The position numbers and the translations under genes are program-made. Positions 1-5,919 of a stretch of DNA of 5,919 bases are shown piece by piece. Origin of the DNA: an uncultured Collinsella sp. (GTDB taxonomy: Bacteria > Actinomycetota > Coriobacteriia > Coriobacteriales > Coriobacteriaceae). Where the stretch lies: the NCBI GenBank assembly GCA_959596505.1, contig CAUFWM010000064.1, positions 1-5,919 of the forward strand, read 5' to 3'. The number at the start of each line of letters is the position of its first letter. The stretch's first letter is position 1. Under the pieces are notes generated by a model. It was not told where the DNA came from and searched no databases. It saw only the letters and a list, made by a program, of their open reading frames with translations.

Positions 1-13
1 GCGCCGAATGCTC

Positions 14-35
14 GCCATCGAAATTTATCGATGGC
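14..35. repeat. Perfect inverted repeat (possible operator or hairpin) upstream of the adhesin gene
   Basis: The arms GCCATCGA (14-21) and TCGATGGC (28-35) are exactly complementary over 8 bp and flank a 6-base AT loop (AATTTA). The repeat lies about 100 bases before the start codon. It could be a regulator binding site, or the hairpin of a terminator for a gene left of the window. The bases that follow (CTATTTC) are only a weak U-tract, so I favour a regulatory site. Part of the right arm (ATCGATGG, 27-34) recurs at 68-75. Confidence 0.5.
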
Positions 36-63
36 CTATTTCAGACTGTAATGGGGCGTATAT

Positions 64-93
64 TTGCATCGATGGGGACGACACACATATATA
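64..93 (+). promoter_or_regulatory. Weak promoter-like hexamers
   Basis: TTGCAT (64-69) and TATATA (88-93) are separated by 18 bases and could act as -35 and -10 elements, with transcription starting near 100. Each matches its consensus only partly. TGTAAT (47-52) and TATATT (59-64) are alternative -10-like hexamers in the same stretch. The evidence is motif resemblance only. The position between the repeated ATCGATGG elements and the ribosome binding site is sensible for a promoter. Confidence 0.25.
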
Positions 94-123
94 GCGAGCC
101 GCTGCTTGCCGTCCTCATGGATT

Positions 124-130
124 GGGGAGG
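124..130 (+). promoter_or_regulatory. Strong ribosome binding site
   Basis: GGGGAGG lies five bases before ATG 136 and is the only good Shine-Dalgarno match near any candidate start. It decides in favour of 136 over the in-frame ATG at 64, which has no such site and would add 24 residues before the signal peptide. It also argues against the internal ATG at 166. Confidence 0.8.
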
Positions 131-135
131 CCTTC

Positions 136-276
136 ATGAATCGCGCGTGTGCGAGAGCTCGAGAAATGCTAAAGCCTTTTGGCAAGAAAACCAATACCGC
201 CAAGCGTGCCCTGAGGGTTTTGGCCGTCCCGCTGGCGGCGTGTGCGCTCATGTTTGGTGCGACGAGTGCGTCGGCC
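136..276 (+). other. Sec signal peptide of the adhesin
   Basis: Residues 1-47 have a long basic n-region (Arg and Lys between residues 3 and 27), a hydrophobic core (VLAVPLAACALMFGA, about 28-42) and a small-residue cleavage site, ATSASA before Asp48. The long n-region is common for large surface proteins of Gram-positive bacteria. Signal peptidase I cleavage after Ala47 is the likely event. The Cys at residue 36 is inside the hydrophobic core and is not followed by a +2 lipobox context, so a lipoprotein is unlikely. Confidence 0.85.
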
Positions 277-528
277 GATCAAGCGGTTCCTTTTGGCAAC
301 CATACCGTGCAGACGGTGAATCCCACCGGCACTACGGTCAATTTGTTCGACTATTGGGTCGTCGATGGCGACAACGATAGCTCGGCAAACATCAATAACG
401 ACAACGGCAATAACAACACTGGCATCAATAAGGGTCATCAGCTCAAGTTCAATGGTGGTGCCGGCACGGGCATTAACAAGTGGACGGGAAAAGTGATATT
501 GGCGGCTTTGGACGTCTTTCGTTTGTGA
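136..528 (+). CDS. Unshifted product: short secreted N-terminal fragment of the adhesin (130 aa)
   Basis: Without a frameshift, translation from ATG 136 ends at TGA 526-528 and gives 130 residues. These are a signal peptide, about 72 residues belonging to the start of the fibro-slime module (including VNLFDYWV from residue 68 and GINKGH near 96-101), and 11 out-of-frame residues (VILAALDVFRL). The fragment ends before the DDDVWV core and has no surface anchor, so it would be a soluble secreted peptide of about 83 residues after signal removal. Nothing in it suggests an independent function. It is most simply the termination product of a gene whose full protein needs a -1 shift, or the remnant of a gene broken by a one-base deletion. 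Confidence 0.7.
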   Translation: MNRACARAREMLKPFGKKTNTAKRALRVLAVPLAACALMFGATSASADQAVPFGNHTVQTVNPTGTTVNLFDYWVVDGDNDSSANINNDNGNNNTGINKGHQLKFNGGAGTGINKWTGKVILAALDVFRL

Positions 529-3500
529 AGAACACGCTGGTAAATGGCTATCCGTCGATCAATGCCGGCACCTACACCTCCTATAACACGAGTGGTGCGT
601 ACACCGACGAGTCGCTGGCCTATCTCTTTAATAGCGACAGCCAGGCAAATGGCAAGCAGAATGGTAAGGCCGTCTACAACAACGTGAAGGGTCTCTTCCA
701 GCTTAAGGGCGGCTATTACGTTTACGACTCGTATGGTTCTAACGGCAACTATGCCGTATATAACCACACGACCAACTCTTTTGACGTCTACGATAAGGCT
801 GGCGTATATAAGGACAGCGTGTCAGATGCGAATCGGGGTCAGTTCTTCCCCTTTGACTCGGCCGGCAAGGTTTTTAAAGAGAATGACGGTCAGCTCTCTC
901 CTATAGGAATAACGGACGGAACGAACGATAAGCTCAACCACCACTTTGGCATGTCCATGACCACGGAGTTCGTCCAGCCTACGGGCGGCAAGACCACCGA
1001 TAACAATGACATGGTCTTTAAGTTCTCGGGTGACGATGACGTCTGGGTCTATATCGACGGCGTGCTCGTGGGCGATCTGGGTGGTATCCACGAGAAGGCG
1101 ACGCTTGATATTAACTTCGCTACTGGTGTGGTGCGCGTTGGACATATTGATGGCGCGAATGGTTCACCAAAGTATTTTCCGGATACTACCATCAAAGCAA
1201 TGTTCAAAGCCGCCGGCGCAGATACCACCAACTTCCGCGACAACACCTTCCGCGACAGCACTAAGCACACGCTGAGCTTCTTTTATCTGGAGCGCGGCGC
1301 GGGCGCATCGAACATGTCGCTCAAGTTCAACCTCACCACCCTGCCGTCCTCTGAGCTCGAAAAGGTCGACCAGAACGGCGAGGCAGTTCAGGGTGCCACG
1401 TTTGCCCTGTATCGGTCAGATCCCAACTGGAACGCGCAGGGTGAGGCCATCGCCCGGGGCACGACGGACGCCAATGGCCAGCTGGTGCTTCTGAACTCAG
1501 ATGGTTCGGTCCTTTCGTTCGACAACCAGCATTCCGAGGGACATGATTACTTTGTGCTCAAAGAGGTTGGCCTGCCCCCGGGATACCGCTCGAGCCTGAC
1601 CTCGTCGACCACCGCAAAGCGAGGCGAGCTGCATCTGCAGTACAAGCCGGCTGCTGCAAGCGGTACGGGTGGCGTGGTGGTTGCGCCGCAAACAACGGTC
1701 ACAACAGCCGATGACAACCAATGGACGGGCAGCCGCATGTGGCTGAACGGTGGCTATCTGGCCGCCAAGGAGACCATCTCCCTCCCTGAAGATACACAGG
1801 ATAACAAGGGTAAAGCCATCCGCTCGGGCACGACCTTTGCCGTCGTGCTCAAGCGCACCGATAAAAGCATGGGTGACACGGACGAAAGCGCGTGGACGGC
1901 AGTTACGGGCAACCCGCTTAGCGGATATACCCTGTGCTCCACGCACGGCATCGCCGGCGCTGTCGAAGCTGCCAAATCAGCGGACACCAATGTCTTTGCC
2001 GTCAACACCAAGGGTGACTACGAGGTGTCGGTCAGCTCTCTGCCTGGCGATATCGAGACATACGCCGCCATGCTGCAAGACAAGAGTCAAGCCGACTATA
2101 CCGTAGCGGTCTACCACACCACGGCATCGTCTCTGGCGGAGGCAACCATCGACAACACCTCTATGGTCCAATATCAAACGATAAACAGGCAGTTTTCTAC
2201 GGTGATCCACCTCACCAACGTTCAGAACCGTCTGTTTGTGCAGAAGGTTGACGACCTGGGCAAGCCCGTGAACGGCGCGACGTTTGAGCTGTACCAGGCC
2301 AAGGACGTTACCGGCGATAGTCCCAGCGCGTATGCCATCAAGTCCGGTGCCACGCCGTATGACACCGTGCAGGCAAACGGCATGACCTATCCGTATGACA
2401 TTGAGGGCGCTGCATGCTTCCCCCTCGATTCGGCAAATAATGCACCCCTTGTCAAGGGTACGTACTACCTGCGTGAGTCTAAAAGCCCGGATGGCTATGA
2501 GATTAACAGCACGATTACCAAGGTGATTGTGGATGATTCGGGCGTGTATGTGGATGCCGGCGATGTGGACGACGGTGTGCGTAGTATGAGTGGCCCGGGT
2601 TCGCTGATTGCTTCCCTGGCGCAGTTTGGCTCTCCCGACTCCATCGACAACACGCTTACGCACATTAAGGGCAAATTACAGAGCGCGACCGATGACGCCA
2701 GCGGCAATCTGACGTGGGGTCAAGCGAGCACCGCCGAGGGCGTGACGCCCTCTCTGACAGACAACTTGATGCACATGCGCTACGACAAGACGACGCAGGG
2801 AACCAGGTCGGTCTTGCGCTATGTCGAGGACGGTGGCGCGCGCGACGGTCAGCTGGCGACCATCTTTGCCGACACGGGCATCAACCGCATGGCCCTGTAC
2901 CAGGAAGATGACCCAGCATATATAGACGATGCCTCCAAGACCCGTACTGAACTGGGCACGCTTCAGCTCAACCATTTGTTTACCACGGGTACGGCCGTGC
3001 AGTATGCCGACCGTCGCGTGGCGCGCCTGCAGGTGACTAAGACCGTGACGGCAGATGACGGGCTTACTGCACCCACTAAGGATGCGGACGGCAAAGATCT
3101 GACGTTTACGTTTAAGTTCGCCCTGCCTGAGTCCCAGAAGGGCTATGAGGCGCATGTATTTGATGCGAACGGCAACGCTGTGGGCAAATCTTTTACGCTC
3201 AAGAACGGCGGCACCCATTCCATCAAGGCTGGCGAGACCATCTGCGTATACGACCTTCAGAAGGACGACAACTATAGCGTGAGCGAGCTCACCACTAAGG
3301 GCGAAGAGTCCAGCGGCAACGTGCTGGCGAGCATCGTTAACACTGTTACCGGCTCTGCTGACGAGTCGGTGCTTCCGGCCGGCTTTAGCCTCGTGAAACG
3401 TAAGGTCGGTGGCGAGGAGCAGTCGGGAACTGGCAACACCATCGAGGGCAAGATTGTCGCGCTTGCGGGCGGACAGATTCCCGCTGAAAACACGCTTGAG

Positions 3501-5919
3501 TTCACCAACAACTACAGCGCCAACCGCGTAACACTTGAGGCCAAAAACGGTCTGAGCGCCAAGAAGGTGCTCGAAGGTCGCGATTGGGCCGATGGCGATT
3601 CCTTTACCGCGCAGCTTACAGCCGACGACGGCGTTCCTATGCCCAGCGGTGCCAAGAGCAAGGTGGCGACGGTCGAGCTCACCAACGACCAGCCGGCGAC
3701 GTTTGGCGATATTACCTATACCAAGCCAGGCACGTACACCTATACCATCAAGGAGGTTATCCCCGGCTCCGATGCCGGTGCGGACGGCATAAGCTATTCT
3801 GCTGCCGTCTATACCGCGACAGTCGTGGTGGAGGATAACCATGCCGGTGCTCTGGCCGTTGCGAGCGTGAAGGTGGTGCAGGAGTGCGACGACGCGGGTG
3901 CCGACACCAAGACGGATGTTGCCGGTAAGGTTGCAACCTTCACCAACCACTACGATACACACGAAGCGAAGATCACCATCCATGTTCAAAAGATCCTGAC
4001 CGACAACGCCGGGAGTTTCCCGCTTTCCCAGAACGCCTTTAGCTTTACGCTCGAGGGCGTTGGCGGCTATGCGGACGTCAACGCTGTGTTCAGTCCCAAT
4101 ACGGTCGATGCGAGCGTGACGGCTCCCATGCCCGAGGGTGCCGAGGACAATACCGTAACCGTGGGCAACAACGCTGACGGTACGGTGGCATGGCCGGCGA
4201 TCTCCTATACCGCCAAGGCGGATGCGGGACGCGCCTACGTGTACAAGTTCGCTGAGAATCTCGGTAGCATTACGGGCATGACCTACGACGGGTCGGTCTA
4301 TTATGCCTTGGTGCGCAACGCCAAGAAGGGTGCCGGCATCCAGACTTCGATCGAGTACTACAAGGTTGCAGAGGACGGCTCGGTAAAGCAGCTGGACAAG
4401 GATGCCACACCTTCCTTTACCAATATATATAGCGTGGAGCCCACGAGCGTGACCCTGCAGGGCCAAAAGACTGTGAGCGGTCGCGACTGGAACCAGGGCG
4501 AACGCTATACCTTTAACCTCACCGCTGCTGCGGACGATGCCAACGCAACTGGTTTGAGCAAAACCACTGCACAGGCGGTGAAGGATGGGGTTGTTGCCGT
4601 TAACGCCAACCAGGCAGTCGCCAGCACGCCCGAGTCGGGACGCGTGGCCTCGTTCTCCTTTGTTGGCACCGAAGCTGCTCCGACCGTGACGTTCAATCGC
4701 GCGGGCACCTTTAGCTTCAACATCACCGAGAATGCTGCGCAGGATGGCCAGGCGGGCATGTCCATGGACAAGCACGCCGCACGCGCGACCGTCGTGGTGA
4801 CCGATCTGGACGAGTCGGGCAACCACACGGGCAAGCTGCGCGTGTCGAGCGTGACCTACGCCAACACCGGCGCCTCCGATGCGGACAAGGCCGTAACCGA
4901 CAAGGCCGCCTTTACCAACGCATACCATGCGTCGGGCACCTTTGATGGCGTGACGGTCAGCAAGACCCTTGAGGGTCGCGCTTCTGCCGCGGGCCAGTTT
5001 ACCTTTGCCGTGACGGGCCTTTGGTACAACGGCGTTCAGACATCGGTCGACGGCGCCGAGGCTAGCCTATCCAATACGGCTGCGGGGGCCGGCGTGTCCG
5101 GTGCCGTGGTGGGCGCAAGCGGGCAAGAGAAGCTTTTTGCCCGTGAGCTCACGGAACAGGACCTGGGGCGTACGTTTGCCTATCGCATCCAAGAGAACCA
5201 GCCTGCGGCTGCCGGCTACGCCTATGACACCAGCTACACGGGTGATGCCATCGTGCTCGTTAAGGTCCTTGCGCGCAAGAACGACCCTGCCAAGCTCTAC
5301 ACCGTGACGACCGTGCTCAAGGGTGCGGGTGTGACGGAGCTGCTGGGCGCCGGCGCCGACGCGAGCGCGCTGACGGACGAAAAGATTGTCCAGCTCAAGC
5401 AAGATTCGCATACTTACGTGCAGCAGTACGATGCAAGTGAGGCCGGCGCCACGACGCCTACTGTCTCGTTTGTGAACCGTTACACGGCAAGTCTCGACTA
5501 TGGCGCCGCTGGCGGCCTGTGGATCGAGAAGACGTTGACGTATCCCAAGGACGCGACCATTTTTGGCTCGCCTAAGAGCTCGTTCCGTTATATCGTCAAG
5601 CCTGCTGACGAGACATCTGCCAGCAAGGTTGGCATTTCCACGAATGGCAAGGTCTTTGAGACCGCAAATGTCGAGGCCGATGCTCTCAAGACCGTAAGTT
5701 TGGCACCTGCGGGTGGGCTGATCTTCAATCAGAATGATGCCGGCAAGACGTTCACCTATACGGTGAGCGAGATTGACGACAAGGCGACGGGCTATACGTA
5801 CGACAAGACGGTCCATACGGTTAAGGCTGTCGTGGCGGATAACGGCGACGGTACGCTTAGAGTCACGACAGACACTATGACCCAATCCGAGGGCACTAAA
5901 AAGATAGGAGCCCCCGCTC
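136..5919 (+). CDS. Giant fibro-slime/CnaB/FctA-repeat surface adhesin, split by a -1 frameshift, 3' end outside the window
   Basis: This is a secreted, very large cell-surface protein, probably an adhesin with a stalk. It is read as join(136..492, 492..5919) with one -1 shift at GGGAAAA, giving at least 1928 residues and no stop before the window edge. In order: signal peptide (1-47), Asn/Asp-rich segment (about 77-101), fibro-slime domain (core about 299-402, with GDDDVWVYIDGVLVGDLGG), CnaB-like module 1 (about 409-485), unassigned block A (about 496-695), CnaB-like module 2 (about 700-815), unassigned block B (about 816-962), DUF7601-like module (about 963-1127), and FctA/Spy0128-like modules starting near 1131, 1280, 1446, 1610 and 1796. 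Most stalk modules show a Lys near the start, a Glu in a (Y/F)-x-(I/V)-x-E-like strand and an Asn in an F-(T/V)-N-x-Y ending, the pattern of self-forming isopeptide bonds. The C-terminus, where an LPXTG-type sortase signal is expected, lies beyond the window. The downstream frame has no start codon with a ribosome binding site (its first ATG is at 951), so it is best seen as the body of the gene begun at 136. If the shift is a mutation, this is a pseudogene or a phase-off allele. Confidence 0.8.
364..438 (+). other. Asn/Asp/Gly-rich low-complexity segment
   Basis: Residues 77-101 read as a run dominated by Asn, Asp and Gly (for example INNDNGNNNTGINKGH), coded mostly by AAC, AAT and GAC. It joins the first strand of the N-terminal module (VNLFDYWV) to the GINKGH element. 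Such insertions fit a flexible, solvent-exposed loop, possibly one that binds calcium. The segment lies about 50 bases before the frameshift site. Confidence 0.6.
486..492 (+). promoter_or_regulatory. Candidate -1 ribosomal frameshift heptamer GGGAAAA
   Basis: In the starting frame the codons read ACG GGA AAA GTG, so G GGA AAA fits the X XXY YYZ slippery pattern exactly. Slippage would re-pair Gly on GGG and Lys on AAA, and the next codon becomes AGT (492-494). The fused protein then reads WTGK|SDIGGFGRLSFVKNTL and keeps the module intact. Without slippage, a stop follows 11 codons after the site. I found no clear upstream Shine-Dalgarno-like stimulator at the usual distance and no convincing downstream hairpin or pseudoknot by eye, which weakens the case for efficient programmed shifting. 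A single missing G or A in this run would give the same picture. Confidence 0.45.
1017..1340 (+). other. Fibro-slime (PA14-like) domain core
   Basis: Residues about 295-402 contain GDDDVWVYIDGVLVGDLGG (299-317) followed by the H-E-K-A-T-L-D-I-N-F segment and LSFFYLERG (380-388) with a closing SNMSLKF. This is the hallmark pattern of the fibro-slime family, a relative of PA14-type beta-sandwich domains in which the acidic DDD loop is thought to bind calcium. The 5' part of the module (residues 48-295) lies upstream, on both sides of the frameshift. Its N-terminal place makes it the likely distal, ligand-contacting domain. The exact ligand cannot be told from the sequence. Confidence 0.8.
1353..1589 (+). 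other. SpaA/CnaB-like module 1
   Basis: Residues about 407-485 begin with LEKVDQNGEAVQGATFALYR and end with YFVLKEVGLPPGY, the standard first and last strands of a prealbumin-like CnaB/SpaA module. Lys410 and Glu477 sit where the isopeptide lysine and the assisting glutamate are found in the family. I do not see a clear partner Asn or Asp at the C-terminal end (the sequence continues RSSLTSSTTAKRGELHLQY), so an internal bond is uncertain. The module follows the fibro-slime domain directly, as a neck. Confidence 0.75.
1620..2219 (+). other. Unassigned block A between the CnaB-like modules
   Basis: About 200 residues (496-695) that I cannot place in a named family. Recognisable elements are a Ser/Thr/Gly/Val-rich stretch, W-T-G-S-R-M-W-L-N-G-G-Y, GTTFAVVLKR, a segment with one Cys (YTLCSTHG, Cys601), and a final strand QFSTVIHLTNVQNRL that leads into CnaB-like module 2. 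The alternating hydrophobic pattern suggests a beta-rich fold. Similar blocks occur, from memory, in other coriobacterial fibro-slime proteins, so it may be a clade-specific module. Confidence 0.5.
2226..2572 (+). other. SpaA/CnaB-like module 2
   Basis: Residues about 698-813 start with LFVQKVDDLGKPVNGATFEL and reach GTYYLRESKSPDGYEI, the first and last strand signatures of a CnaB/SpaA module. Lys704 and Glu781 are in the isopeptide lysine and catalytic glutamate positions. The middle is longer than usual and holds an isolated Cys (761). After SPDGYE the chain continues with TKVIVDDSGVYVDAGDVDDG instead of ending at an Asn, so the bond partner is not obvious. Confidence 0.75.
2580..3017 (+). 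other. Unassigned block B after CnaB-like module 2
   Basis: About 146 residues (816-961) that I cannot assign. Landmarks are SGPGSLIASLAQFGSPDSID, a possible amphipathic helix around NTLTHIKGKLQSA, the segment LMHMRYDKTTQGTRSVLRYV, and a closing LQLNHLFTTGTAVQYADRRV that runs into the next module. It looks less purely beta than its neighbours. The order CnaB-like module, then this block, then a DUF7601-like module is, from memory, shared by other coriobacterial adhesins, which points to a conserved unit. Confidence 0.45.
3018..3515 (+). other. DUF7601/FctA-like stalk module
   Basis: Residues about 962-1127 begin with VARLQVTKTVTADDG, continue with LTFTFKFALPES and SFTLKNGGTHSIKAGETI, then YSVSEL, and end with LEFTNNYS. 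Lys969, Glu1051 and Asn1125 occupy the Lys...Glu...Asn positions of isopeptide-forming pilin modules. The central TLKNGGTHSIKAG...Y-x-V-x-E pattern is typical of DUF7601-like domains. An isolated Cys lies at 1037. A long loop (about 1055-1115) separates the Glu and the Asn strands. Confidence 0.65.
3525..3953 (+). other. FctA/Spy0128-like pilin module 1
   Basis: Residues about 1131-1273 run from VTLEAKNGLSAKKVLEGRDW through PGTYTYTIKEVIPG to VATFTNHY. The Lys (1143 or 1144), Glu1207 and Asn1271 match the internal isopeptide triad of the streptococcal pilin linkage family. The GRDWADGDSF motif after the Lys strand recurs in module 3 as GRDWNQGERY. This is the most canonical of the five modules. 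Confidence 0.8.
3972..4433 (+). other. FctA/Spy0128-like pilin module 2
   Basis: Residues about 1280-1433 run from ITIHVQKILTDN through AFSFTLEGV and YVYKFAENLG to PSFTNIYS. Lys1286, Glu1374 and Asn1430 fit the isopeptide positions. The GR motif after the Lys strand is absent, and the Glu strand is followed by a long hairpin (YYALVRNAKKG). It is a more divergent member than module 1. Confidence 0.7.
4446..4925 (+). other. FctA/Spy0128-like pilin module 3
   Basis: Residues about 1438-1597 run from SVTLQGQKTVSGRDWNQGER through YTFNLTAAAD and GTFSFNITENAAQDG to AAFTNAYH. Lys1445, Glu1532 and Asn1595 fit the isopeptide triad. The segment about 1465-1510 (Ala, Val, Asn-rich) is a long loop typical of longer variants of this module. 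The strand ATVVVTDLDESGNHTGKL before the Asn is characteristic of the family. Confidence 0.75.
4938..5483 (+). other. FctA/Spy0128-like pilin module 4, extended
   Basis: Residues about 1602-1783 run from VTVSKTLEGRASAAGQFTF through FAYRIQENQPAAAGY to TVSFVNRYT. Lys1610, Glu1687 and Asn1781 fit the triad. The Glu-to-Asn distance is 94 residues, against 56-64 in modules 1-3. The extra length comes from an insertion around 1725-1772 that includes LLGAGADASALTDEKIVQLK and a short helix-like stretch. Confidence 0.7.
5517..5919 (+). other. FctA/Spy0128-like pilin module 5, cut by the window edge
   Basis: Residues about 1795-1928 run from LWIEKTLTYPKD through FRYIVKPADE and KTFTYTVSEIDDKATGYTYD to a final TDTMTQSEGTKKIGAPA. 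Lys1799 and Glu1879 are in place. The closing F-x-N-x-Y strand with the bond-forming Asn should follow within a few residues but is outside the window. The frame is still open at the last base, so the protein continues. Confidence 0.65.

Noticed and set aside
14..42. Rho-independent terminator of a gene to the left
   Set aside because: The stem is good, but the bases after it (CTATTTC) are a poor U-tract and no upstream coding end is visible in the window, so I recorded it as an inverted repeat only.
64..135. Earlier in-frame ATG at 64 as the gene start
   Set aside because: It has no ribosome binding site and would put 24 unrelated residues before a normal signal peptide. ATG 136 has GGGGAGG at the right distance.
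870..881. T-run followed by A-run (GTTTTTAAAGAG) as a slippery site
   Set aside because: The codons are GTT TTT AAA GAG, so the run is not phased as X XXY YYZ, and the protein continues in the same frame on both sides.
4425..4434. ATATATAGCG shared with the promoter region (87-96)
   Set aside because: The downstream copy codes for the conserved F-T-N-x-Y strand of module 2. A ten-base AT-rich match is likely to be chance.
2676..4928. Antisense open frame of 750 codons opposite the stalk
   Set aside because: It lies entirely opposite a well-supported domain-rich coding frame. Its translation has the His/Arg/Gly/Val-rich look of an antisense reading of GC-biased codons, and it shows no domain I recognise.
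5346..5357. 12-bp palindrome GGCGCCGGCGCC
   Set aside because: It lies inside coding sequence and is explained by the Gly-Ala-Gly-Ala codons of a GC-rich gene. There is no sign of a regulatory role.
5067..5885. Antisense open frame of 272 codons
   Set aside because: Opposite pilin modules 4 and 5, with an Arg/Leu/Gly-rich translation and no motif. It is a shadow of the + strand gene, as are the antisense frames at 1977-2663 and 1497-1946.
5897..5903. T AAA AAG run near the right edge as a second slippery site
   Set aside because: The frame continues normally through it and nothing downstream is visible, so there is no evidence of a shift. The bases simply code for Lys-Lys.

Overview
The window is dominated by one gene: the 5' end and most of the body of a very large secreted surface protein (adhesin or fimbrial-stalk type) on the + strand. 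Apart from about 135 bases of upstream non-coding DNA, everything to the right edge belongs to it, and it runs off the window still open. I see no RNA gene, mobile element, CRISPR array or second gene. The moderately high GC, the strong GGGGAGG ribosome binding site and the module combination (fibro-slime tip, SpaA/CnaB modules, a row of Spy0128/FctA-like pilin modules) suggest a Gram-positive gut-type actinobacterium. A member of Coriobacteriia such as Collinsella is my best guess, from remembered family architecture and not from a search.

Layout. Positions 1-135 hold a perfect 8-bp-arm inverted repeat (14-35), a further direct copy of ATCGATGG (68-75), weak promoter-like hexamers and the ribosome binding site (124-130). 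The gene starts at ATG 136 with a 47-residue signal peptide. The first reading frame carries the beginning of the N-terminal module and stops at TGA 526-528. The rest of the protein is encoded in the -1 frame, which is free of stops from 477 to the end (5919). The two frames meet at GGGAAAA (486-492), which is phased exactly as an X XXY YYZ -1 slippery heptamer (G GGA AAA). A -1 slip there gives a seamless product of at least 1928 residues. The joined order is: signal peptide; Asn-rich segment; fibro-slime domain; CnaB-like module 1; unassigned block A; CnaB-like module 2; unassigned block B; DUF7601-like module; then five FctA/Spy0128-like modules, the last one cut by the window edge.

How it would work. 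After export, the fibro-slime/PA14-like domain would sit at the outer end. The row of beta-sandwich modules, most with the Lys...Glu...Asn arrangement expected for internal isopeptide bonds, would form a stiff stalk. A sortase motif and membrane anchor would be expected beyond the right edge but are not visible here.

The main point of interest is the frameshift near residue 119. It could be a programmed -1 frameshift, an on/off (phase-variable or inactivating) mutation, or a sequencing error. The sequence alone cannot decide, but the exact phasing of the heptamer and the intact 1800-codon downstream frame make it worth checking.
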